Shown here: one piece after another, positions 1 to 6,301 of the stretch
Numbering within the stretch: the stretch's first letter is position 1
How the letters are laid out: every line of letters starts with the position of its first letter
Assembly: GCA_035541775.1 (NCBI GenBank)
Contig: DATKMP010000270.1
Location: forward strand, 1 to 6,729
DNA length: 6,729 nt
From: DATKMP01 sp035541775
GTDB lineage: Bacteria; Bacteroidota; Ignavibacteria; UBA10030
Direction of reading: 5' to 3'
The notes under the pieces: model-generated
The model's input: the letters and a program-made list of their open reading frames with translations, nothing else
The model's database searches: none
Told to the model about the DNA's origin: nothing
Program-made: the position numbers and the translations under genes

Positions 1-2501
1 TTGGACTTGAACAAAATCAAGTGGTCGGCCAATCGGCGTTCGATATCTACAAAGATTATCCGGAGATCACCAATGCCATAAAGAAAGCGCTTGCTGGCCA
101 GCCGGCAGATTTTGAATCGAATATCGGGGATGCTTCTTTTATGAATTACGTTGTCCCGTATTCGTTTGTTCAAGGCAAAATATTTGGACTTGTGGGCGTT
201 GCATTAGACGTTACGGAACGCAAGAAGATCGAACTGGAATTGAAGATTAATGAACAACGGCTTACATCAATTTTCAAAATGGTCGGTGATTCCATTTTCC
301 TTCTTGAAGTTGAAAATGAAAATACCTATCGGTTTGTTTCTGTCAATGATATGTTCTTAAAGACGACTGGATTGCCGCTGGAAAGCATTGTCGGTCAATA
401 TGTTCATCAAGTGATTCCAGAACCATCGCTCGTTCTCGTGTTGAATCGATACCAACAAGCGATCGCGGAAAAAACCATTGTCCGCTGGGAAGAAACAACG
501 CATTATCCGACCGGAACGCTTACAGGCGAGGTAAGTATTTCGCCTGTGTTCGATGAAAATAATCGCTGCACGTATTTGGTTGGTGCTGTTCATGACGTTA
601 CGGAGCGTAAACATGCAGAGGAAGCGCTCAGGGAAAGCCAGGAGCGTTACCGAAAATCATTTGAAGACCATTCTGCCGTTAAAATTATTTTAGATCCTGA
701 TACCGGTGCCATTTTTGATGTCAATAATGCCGCCGCTGAATATTACGGCTGGAGCCGTGAAGTACTGAAAACGATGACGATTCATCAGATCAATACGCTC
801 TCGCAGGAACAGATCAACAATAGAATGTCTGACGCGTTGACGAATATTCAGAACCAATTTGAATTCCGTCATCGCAGAGCGGATGGATCGATTAGAGATG
901 TCGAGGTGTTTAGCAGCAGAATCAAAATCAAAGGAAAGAGCGTTCTCGATTCCATCGTCCACGATATTACCGAGCGGAAACACGCAGAAGAAGAATTGCG
1001 GACAAGTCATGCGTTCAACGAAATGTTATTGCAGGCGATTCCGTTTGGCATGGATATTGTCGATGAAGATGGAACAATTTTGTTCTTCAGTAATACCATG
1101 AAAAATAATCTCAAGACCGATGGAACGGGACAAACGTGTTGGGCGGTTTATAAGGACGATAAAAGCCAATGCTTGGATTGCCCGCTGCGGAAAGGTATTG
1201 AAATTGGAAGATCGGAAACGGTCGAAGTTACGAATATATTCACCAATCGCACCTTCCAGATCAATCACGTCGGGATTATGTACCAGGAGAAAAAAGCCAT
1301 GCTGGAAGTATTCGTGGATGTTACCGAACAACGGAAGCTCCAGAATCAATTTCTCCAATCGCAAAAAATTCAAAGTATCGGAACACTTGCCGGCGGCATT
1401 GCCCATGACTTCAACAACATTCTCGGGATTATTATCGCGTACTCATCGTTATTAGAACGCGGCGCTGAGAACAAGAAAAAAATTGTCGAATGCAGCACCG
1501 CCATCAACAAAGCCGTCGATCGCGGCGCAGCATTGGTTCGCCAGATTTTAACGTTTGCGCGGCAAAGCGATGTTGCCTTCCGCCCGATGAGTGTCCCCGA
1601 CCTTGTGCATGAAATTATTTCGATGCTCAACGAAACATTTCCAAAGGTCATTGAGATTCGCTGTACCATCGAAGAAAAAATTTCGCTTGTCAATGCGGAC
1701 CATTCACAAATGCATCAGGCATTGCTTAATCTCTGCGTGAATGCGCGAGATGCTATGCCGAAGGGCGGGATACTGAGCATCAACGTGGAAATGGTGGAAC
1801 AAAAAATTGTCCAAGCACGATTTTCCTCTGCCAGCAATGAATTTTATGTGTCGATTTCCGTCTCCGATACCGGCACAGGCATCGATGCCAAAAATAAACT
1901 TCAAATCTTCGATCCGTTTTTTACCACGAAAGAAAAAGGAAAAGGAACCGGTTTGGGATTGTCGGTTGTGTACGGAGTGATGCAAACGCACCATGGCTTT
2001 GTGGATTTGGAAAGTGAAGTGGGAAAGGGCACAACATTCGTTCTTTACTTGCCGATACCGCAGACGACCGATGTTATCCAAAAACAAATGCCTCAGACGT
2101 TCACCGAAATTGCCAGCGGAACGGAGACGATTTTGTTAGTGGAAGATGAAGCCGATTTGCGAAATTATCTTCAGACCATCTTGATTTCAAAAGGGTATCA
2201 TGTCTTAACGGCGGTGGATGGAATCGACGCTATTGCCAAGTATGCAGAATACAAAAATGAAATCGCTCTCGTGTTAAGCGATGTGGGCTTACCGAAAATG
2301 ACGGGGGTCGAAGAATTTTTGAAATTACATGAGATCAACCCGCGCGTGAATGTTATTCTTGCCAGCGGATTTCTCGAATTAGAAACGAAAACAAAATTGT
2401 TCCAACTCGGCATTAGAGAATTTATTCAAAAACCCTATAACTCGTTTGAAGTGCTGACGGAAATACGGAAAATATTAGATAGCCCCAACCCAGTACCATA
2501 A
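1..2501 (+). CDS. Multi-PAS hybrid sensor histidine kinase with C-terminal receiver (5' end outside window)
   Basis: A sensor kinase that would autophosphorylate on His and pass the phosphate to its own receiver Asp. The frame is open leftward to base 3 and reads as PAS sequence, so GTG 21 is not the true start and the N-terminus lies outside the window. Residues below are numbered from GTG 21. There are four PAS units, each ending in a D[VI]TE linker (D63, D192, D315, D433; spacing 118-129 residues); the first is partial. The HisKA H-box is GGIAHDFNN with phosphoacceptor H462. The ATPase domain has its N-box at N574, G1 as DTGTG (D616) and G2 as GKGTGLGL (G640). The receiver (about 693-815) has the acidic pair E708/D709, phosphoacceptor D754, S782 and K804, so both modules look intact. 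The fourth PAS carries C373, C384 and C387. No transmembrane segment is visible in the part present, which suggests a cytoplasmic sensor, though the missing N-terminus could change that. The ligand is unknown. It probably forms an operon with the gene 54 bases downstream. Family call is very sure. Confidence 0.95.
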   Translation, partial: GLEQNQVVGQSAFDIYKDYPEITNAIKKALAGQPADFESNIGDASFMNYVVPYSFVQGKIFGLVGVALDVTERKKIELELKINEQRLTSIFKMVGDSIFLLEVENENTYRFVSVNDMFLKTTGLPLESIVGQYVHQVIPEPSLVLVLNRYQQAIAEKTIVRWEETTHYPTGTLTGEVSISPVFDENNRCTYLVGAVHDVTERKHAEEALRESQERYRKSFEDHSAVKIILDPDTGAIFDVNNAAAEYYGWSREVLKTMTIHQINTLSQEQINNRMSDALTNIQNQFEFRHRRADGSIRDVEVFSSRIKIKGKSVLDSIVHDITERKHAEEELRTSHAFNEMLLQAIPFGMDIVDEDGTILFFSNTMKNNLKTDGTGQTCWAVYKDDKSQCLDCPLRKGIEIGRSETVEVTNIFTNRTFQINHVGIMYQEKKAMLEVFVDVTEQRKLQNQFLQSQKIQSIGTLAGGIAHDFNNILGIIIAYSSLLERGAENKKKIVECSTAINKAVDRGAALVRQILTFARQSDVAFRPMSVPDLVHEIISMLNETFPKVIEIRCTIEEKISLVNADHSQMHQALLNLCVNARDAMPKGGILSINVEMVEQKIVQARFSSASNEFYVSISVSDTGTGIDAKNKLQIFDPFFTTKEKGKGTGLGLSVVYGVMQTHHGFVDLESEVGKGTTFVLYLPIPQTTDVIQKQMPQTFTEIASGTETILLVEDEADLRNYLQTILISKGYHVLTAVDGIDAIAKYAEYKNEIALVLSDVGLPKMTGVEEFLKLHEINPRVNVILASGFLELETKTKLFQLGIREFIQKPYNSFEVLTEIRKILDSPNPVP

Positions 2502-2540
2502 TAATCCATGATGAAGCAGAACCACTGCGATCATTATGCA

Positions 2541-2547
2541 AAAGGAG
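2541..2547 (+). promoter_or_regulatory. Ribosome binding site AAAGGAG that sets the start of the DHp protein
   Basis: AAAGGAG sits 8 bases before ATG 2556, which is ideal Shine-Dalgarno spacing. The in-frame ATGs at 2508 and 2511 have only an A/T-rich stretch and no purine-rich site before them. The 16 residues they would add are polar and precede the natural basic membrane-protein N-terminus. The shorter start is therefore preferred. Confidence 0.7.
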
Positions 2548-2555
2548 CAGGTGCC

Positions 2556-3089
2556 ATGAGCGTTCTCCGCAATTTGTATCGACAGATGAAAAAATACTTC
2601 GTTCAATATCCGGCATTAGTTTCGGGTTACATTATTTATTGTTACTTATTTATCTCCATCATTCATCTTTTTTTCAAAGTCAAGCATCCGGGAATTATGT
2701 TCTCCGATGTGTACGATATTTTTAGCGCACTTCCCTTTATGTGGCTCTTGGCTGTTTCGCTTGTCAAAGTCATTGAATATCAATCGGTTGTTCATCTGAA
2801 AGATCAAGTATTGCAGATAAAAAATACCCAGATCAGAACGATGCATGAAGTTGCCAAAGGCATTCAACATCAAGTGAACAATCCTTTAGCGGTCATTTCA
2901 CTTTCCTTGGATCAAGTAAAACGAAAGGTCGGGCATGATCCGGCTGTTCTCAAAAAAGTGGAAACCATCGAAGATTCGATGAAACAAATAATATCGGCAC
3001 TGCAAAAATTTTCAGAAGCGGAACGGTACGAACGTGAACATATCGATGATGTCGTGGGAACGTTAGCGTCGATTCCGAACAAACCATGA
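2556..3089 (+). CDS. Small membrane protein with a lone histidine-kinase DHp (HisKA-like) domain
   Basis: A 177-residue protein. The N-terminus is basic, followed by two hydrophobic segments (about 19-40 and 55-73) separated by a short loop, so it is probably a helical-hairpin inner-membrane protein with the rest in the cytoplasm. A helical segment follows (about 76-96), then an H-box, GIQHQVNNPLAVI, with candidate phosphoacceptor H105. A second helix runs to about residue 160. This is the DHp fold of a histidine kinase, but the protein stops there: no N, G1, F or G2 box exists here or in the other + frames before the convergent gene. The residue after the His is Gln, whereas kinases usually have Glu or Asp. 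It therefore probably cannot autophosphorylate. It might accept phosphate from a partner (the hybrid kinase 54 bases upstream is the obvious candidate), dimerise with it, or anchor it to the membrane. These roles are inference. Lone-DHp proteins are known from automated annotation, generally without assigned function. A decayed kinase is the alternative. Confidence 0.8.
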   Translation: MSVLRNLYRQMKKYFVQYPALVSGYIIYCYLFISIIHLFFKVKHPGIMFSDVYDIFSALPFMWLLAVSLVKVIEYQSVVHLKDQVLQIKNTQIRTMHEVAKGIQHQVNNPLAVISLSLDQVKRKVGHDPAVLKKVETIEDSMKQIISALQKFSEAERYEREHIDDVVGTLASIPNKP

Positions 3090-3142
3090 TATGCTGTTCG
3101 GTCATTCGTTGTGGATGAACGAGACATACGCTCAAGAAAATA

Positions 3143-4534
3143 TTAATGATGAATTGGCGCGACCGATTTTTTGTGCAGCACAAGGTATTCGGAATGCCGA
3201 TAAACATATCGCTGCACGAGGTGGACCGTCGAATCCTGAAGCAGCATGTCTTTCGTCAATGCGGTCTGGAAAAAAATCGAATTGGATGAAAACGGATCCC
3301 AGAGGATGATGGATTCAGGATAGAGTGCTAACGTATGCACATTCAACGATGCAATACACGTATTGCCGGAAGGAACAACGTCCATGGCATACGCCGCAGC
3401 ACAGTGATTCGTAAGCAGAATGAGATGGGGAAATTCCGTTTGTATGCCATGCGTTAAATCGACGACTATTTTTTCATAATTTTCCCATCGTCGTGGATGT
3501 GTTGCCAAGGTACAATGGAACACGACAACACTCATCACGACCAACGAAACCATCAATTGCCTTCGCGGCGATTTTAATCGATCAAGAAATTCTGATAATC
3601 CATAAACAGAAACAATGCCGAAGAGCGGGCCGACGACCGCAATGTACCGCAATTCGCCGATGCTGGCTGTGAAGTGGAATATTTCTGCTCCTGCGAGCGT
3701 GTGAAGAATAAGCGTTGCGAAAATGGTACCATAAATAATTCCAAACTCGGCGCTTCGTTTGGCTTTGGCGATGAAGACGGCGCCGGCAGCAAACAACAGA
3801 ACTTGCGCCGCGCCAAAGATTGCATACAAATGCGTGAAATAATGCGTGACAGGAATTCCGGGAATAAATTTGCCGATTTGTGCAAAGGTCTTCCATTCTC
3901 GGAAAAATGTCATGATGTTTCCGGAAATGATCGTTGTCGATCCGATCCAGAGCATGGGACCAAGAAGCACGAGCGGAAGAATTTTCCATTCGCGCTTCCA
4001 TAAATAGACAAGGAACATGATTCCGGCAAACAGATACATTTCTGTCCGGCATAAAAATACTGCCGAGGCAAATGACAGTGCCCAGCCATGTTTTTCCTTG
4101 CGATGATATAAATAGGAAAGCGTGATCATAAACGCCGCGGGCACTTCCGTCATGCACGCATAGGAAACATCGAAGAGTGTCGGTTGAAGCCCGACGAGAA
4201 GGACAACCCATTCGGCGTGTTTTATGCGATGTGAAACGGCGATGCGCCACGCCATCCATAAGAGCACTAAAAACAACGCCAGGGCAAAAAACATCGTGAA
4301 TGTGTGCCCGAGTTGCGCCGGAAGTGCGAACAACCACTGCGGCAACGGCCTGTGCCACATTTGAACCGTGGTAGGCAATGCCTGTAAAACGAATCTGCAA
4401 TAAAGGTAATGGGCGCATTCATCGATATAATAAAATCCGTTTGATCGAAGAATCCATACAGAGCCAATAACGGCAACGACGGCAAAAAAGAACAACAAGA
4501 GAAGATTTTTCGGCAGTTTATGCGGTATATTCAT
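3143..4534 (-). CDS. Polytopic membrane protein, probable GT-C type glycosyltransferase
   Basis: A 463-residue integral membrane protein with roughly nine to eleven hydrophobic segments. After the first segment (about 10-29) comes an outside-facing loop with YYIDE (D38, E39). This is the position where GT-C enzymes, which use polyprenyl-phosphate sugars as donors, carry their catalytic acidic pair. Further GT-C-like features are TEVP (129-132) and RTE (163-165) in the middle loops, resembling mannosyltransferase and PMT/ArnT-like proteins. The last 119 residues (345-463) form a soluble tail starting with RRWENYEK, probably periplasmic. The substrate cannot be read from the sequence; protein, lipid or polysaccharide glycosylation are all possible. 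No other glycan gene is in the window, so it looks like a stand-alone enzyme. It converges on the DHp gene and diverges from the helicase gene. ATG 4534 has no Shine-Dalgarno site but has a promoter-like pair directly before it. General class is fairly sure; exact family is not. Confidence 0.8.
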   Translation of the reverse strand: MNIPHKLPKNLLLLFFFAVVAVIGSVWILRSNGFYYIDECAHYLYCRFVLQALPTTVQMWHRPLPQWLFALPAQLGHTFTMFFALALFLVLLWMAWRIAVSHRIKHAEWVVLLVGLQPTLFDVSYACMTEVPAAFMITLSYLYHRKEKHGWALSFASAVFLCRTEMYLFAGIMFLVYLWKREWKILPLVLLGPMLWIGSTTIISGNIMTFFREWKTFAQIGKFIPGIPVTHYFTHLYAIFGAAQVLLFAAGAVFIAKAKRSAEFGIIYGTIFATLILHTLAGAEIFHFTASIGELRYIAVVGPLFGIVSVYGLSEFLDRLKSPRRQLMVSLVVMSVVVFHCTLATHPRRWENYEKIVVDLTHGIQTEFPHLILLTNHCAAAYAMDVVPSGNTCIASLNVHTLALYPESIILWDPFSSNSIFFQTALTKDMLLQDSTVHLVQRYVYRHSEYLVLHKKSVAPIHH

Positions 4535-4539
4535 AGTAA

Positions 4540-4568
4540 AACATAGAATTCTTTTCGCTCTCTTTCAA
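4540..4568 (-). promoter_or_regulatory. Candidate sigma70-type promoter of the glycosyltransferase gene, possibly leaderless
   Basis: On the minus strand TTGAAA (4568-4563) is followed after 17 bases by TATGTT (4545-4540). Only five bases separate the -10 from ATG 4534, so transcription would start at or within a base or two of the start codon. That fits the lack of any Shine-Dalgarno site. The match is by eye and the sigma factor of this organism is unknown. Confidence 0.45.
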
Positions 4569-4622
4569 GTAGGGTTGAGCGAAAACGATCGGCAATGCCA
4601 CCAGAAAATTGCGCCGCCAAAA

Positions 4623-4652
4623 TTGAAATCTCCATCGATATTTTCGTATATT
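4623..4652 (+). promoter_or_regulatory. Candidate sigma70-type promoter of the DEAD-box helicase gene
   Basis: TTGAAA (4623-4628) and TATATT (4647-4652) are 18 bases apart in an A/T-rich stretch. Transcription would start near 4659, giving a leader of about 35 bases before TTG 4695. It lies inside the longer reading frame from TTG 4575, which argues that the first 40 codons of that frame are not translated. It shares the 160-base divergent region with the minus-strand promoter. Confidence 0.45.
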
Positions 4653-4680
4653 TATGTGTCATATTTTTCTATTATCAAAA

Positions 4681-4687
4681 AGGGAAG
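4681..4687 (+). promoter_or_regulatory. Probable ribosome binding site AGGGAAG for the helicase
   Basis: The purine run AGGGAAG, within a longer A/G stretch from 4677, ends 7 bases before TTG 4695. It is an imperfect Shine-Dalgarno match at good spacing. TTG 4575 has its only G-rich bases (AGGG) directly abutting the codon, which is too close to work. Confidence 0.5.
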
Positions 4688-4694
4688 TGGTTCA

Positions 4695-6263
4695 TTGTTA
4701 AAAAAAATTGTTACCAGCATTAAGGGGTTCTTTAAAAAAACTTCACGACCGGCAGCTTCTGGCCTTCCTTCGCAAGAGCAAAAACCGACAGCGTTCAAGC
4801 GTAAAAACTTCCCCCATGTAAAAACAAATGAGTACCAACGGAAGCGAGAAACGCATGAAGAATACATTGCTCGCAGGGTGAAGTTGGCACAAACAAAATC
4901 TGCGCGGCATAGCCATCCACCAACGGCACCGACAATGCCGTTAAAACCTTGGGATGGTACAGCATTTAAAGTTCCCGTGATTGACGGCAAGACACGGTTT
5001 CATGATCTCGGGCTTCCGCCAGAAATTATGCACGCCGTCTTTGACCTCAAATTTTCTTATTGCACGCCAGTGCAAGCAGAGACATTGGAAAAATCACTGA
5101 CGGGGGAAGATGTCACAGCGCAGGCACAAACGGGAACAGGAAAAACCGCGGCCTATCTTATTACGATTTTTTCCCATGTGCTCAAACATCCTCTGGAAGA
5201 AAAACGAGCAAAGGGAACGCCGCGCGCTTTGATTCTTGCGCCGACACGCGAGTTAGTGATGCAAATCGAACGAGACGCACACAACCTCGGAGCGTATATT
5301 TCGTGCGGTATCCTTTCAGCATTCGGCGGCATGGATTATATGAAACAACAGAATGCGCTCAAGAATGAGGTATGCGATATTTTGATTTGTACGCCCGGCC
5401 GTTTGATTGACTTCAAACAAAAACGATTGGTGAACTTAGGAAAAGTCGAAATCCTTGTCCTCGATGAAGCAGACCGCATGCTGGACATGGGATTTATACA
5501 AGCAGTTCGTTCGATTGTACAAAGTACACCGCCCAAAGCAAAACGACAGACGATGTTCTTTTCCGCAACCATGTCGTCCGAAGTAAAACGGCTTGCCGAC
5601 CTGTGGACACGGCAGGCCTTCGATGTCAGTATTATGCCGGATAAGATTGCCGTCGAAAGTGTGGAGCAAATTACGTATATCACGACATACAATCAAAAAC
5701 CGACGTTAGTGTACAATATCATTATGCACAAAGATCTTCATCGTGTGTTGATGTTCGTCAATCGACGCGATGAAGCGCGGCGCATCAAAGATGTCTTAGA
5801 ACGATACGGCGTAAGTTGCACGCTTCTTTCCGGCGATGTCAGTCAGCAGCAGCGCGTTCATCGGTTAGAACGCTTCCGGGAAGGCGATGTTCGCGTGCTT
5901 GTCGCAACAGACGTCGCTTCTCGCGGCCTTCATATTGAAGGAATAACACATGTTATTAATTATAACATGCCGCAAGATGTTGAAGAATATGTGCACCGTA
6001 TCGGACGAACGGGGCGTGCTGGGGCAAAAGGAATTGCTATCAACTTTGCGGATGAAGACGATGCATACGAGTTGGTGAAGTTAGAAGAATATCTCGGGAA
6101 GAAAGTCAAATGCATCTATCCTGATGAAAATTTAATGACTCCTATTCCTCCACTGCCGCCACGAAAATCTTCAGAGCAGCAGGAACAAACGCGCCGTCCT
6201 TATCGCAGAAATAACAGCAGGCGGGGAAGAAGAACATCGCCCAATCAAGGAAATGACCGTTAG
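4695..6263 (+). CDS. RhlB-like DEAD-box ATP-dependent RNA helicase
   Basis: A 522-residue helicase that unwinds RNA using ATP; RhlB relatives act in mRNA decay. All core motifs are present: Q motif (F102 to Q127, with CTPVQ), motif I AQTGTGKT (K150), PTREL, TPGR, DEAD (257-260), SAT (290-292), motif V ATDVASRG (404-411) and motif VI HRIGRTGR (434-441). CTPVQ, LVLDEADRM, and the segment after the core ending YPDENLMT resemble E. coli RhlB more than DeaD or SrmB. There is a basic, low-complexity N-terminal arm of about 100 residues, opening with a cationic amphipathic stretch, and an Arg/Pro-rich C-terminal tail of about 35 residues, likely RNA-binding. At 522 residues it exceeds E. coli RhlB (421), mostly through the N-terminal arm. 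The frame extends to TTG 4575 (562 residues), but I prefer TTG 4695 because of the ribosome site and the promoter-like sequence in between. pgi follows after 38 bases. Helicase call is certain; subfamily and start are probable. Confidence 0.95.
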   Translation: MLKKIVTSIKGFFKKTSRPAASGLPSQEQKPTAFKRKNFPHVKTNEYQRKRETHEEYIARRVKLAQTKSARHSHPPTAPTMPLKPWDGTAFKVPVIDGKTRFHDLGLPPEIMHAVFDLKFSYCTPVQAETLEKSLTGEDVTAQAQTGTGKTAAYLITIFSHVLKHPLEEKRAKGTPRALILAPTRELVMQIERDAHNLGAYISCGILSAFGGMDYMKQQNALKNEVCDILICTPGRLIDFKQKRLVNLGKVEILVLDEADRMLDMGFIQAVRSIVQSTPPKAKRQTMFFSATMSSEVKRLADLWTRQAFDVSIMPDKIAVESVEQITYITTYNQKPTLVYNIIMHKDLHRVLMFVNRRDEARRIKDVLERYGVSCTLLSGDVSQQQRVHRLERFREGDVRVLVATDVASRGLHIEGITHVINYNMPQDVEEYVHRIGRTGRAGAKGIAINFADEDDAYELVKLEEYLGKKVKCIYPDENLMTPIPPLPPRKSSEQQEQTRRPYRRNNSRRGRRTSPNQGNDR

Positions 6264-6294
6264 CAAAAGTCTATAATTTGTTCCAATCAAGGAA
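6241..6294 (+). repeat. 12-base direct repeat CCAATCAAGGAA flanking the helicase-pgi junction
   Basis: CCAATCAAGGAA occurs at 6241-6252 and again at 6283-6294, 42 bases apart. The first copy codes for the end of the helicase; the second contains the AAGGAA ribosome site of pgi. A TATAAT lies between them. It could be a small duplication, a pair of regulator sites, or chance. Confidence 0.5.
6272..6277 (+). promoter_or_regulatory. Candidate -10 box (TATAAT) for pgi
   Basis: A perfect TATAAT lies between the helicase stop and the pgi start, and would give a leader of about 18 bases that includes the ribosome site. No convincing -35 hexamer is present at 16-18 bases upstream, and there is no extended -10 TG. 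pgi may also be read through from the helicase promoter. Confidence 0.3.
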
Positions 6295-6301
6295 TGGGAA
6301 G

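Noticed and set aside
594..1002. Similar DNA at the two TERKHAEE linkers of the hybrid kinase, considered as a recent duplication
   Set aside because: The linkers are similar in protein but differ at many third positions, and the PAS cores between them differ strongly. This is ordinary PAS linker conservation, not a fresh repeat.
1026..1406. 126-codon minus-strand frame inside the hybrid kinase
   Set aside because: It is a shadow of the PAS/HisKA coding sequence, with no domain and no supporting start signals.
3106..3122. Short inverted repeat TCGTT / AACGA in the convergent gap
   Set aside because: It has only five base pairs with a seven-base loop, is not G/C-rich and has no following T run, so it does not support a terminator call.
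3091..3309. 72-codon + strand frame after the DHp gene, considered as a missing ATPase domain
   Set aside because: It has no N, G1 or G2 box and mostly overlaps the 3' end of the minus-strand glycosyltransferase, so it is not the lost kinase half.
3582..4418. 278-codon open frame on the minus strand
   Set aside because: It lies inside the glycosyltransferase gene in another frame of the same strand, is rich in His, Arg and Cys, has no recognisable domain, and the 463-residue frame has proper membrane-protein sequence.
5336..5692. 118-codon minus-strand frame inside the helicase
   Set aside because: It is a shadow of conserved helicase motifs including DEAD and SAT, with a Cys/Ser-rich composition and no known domain.
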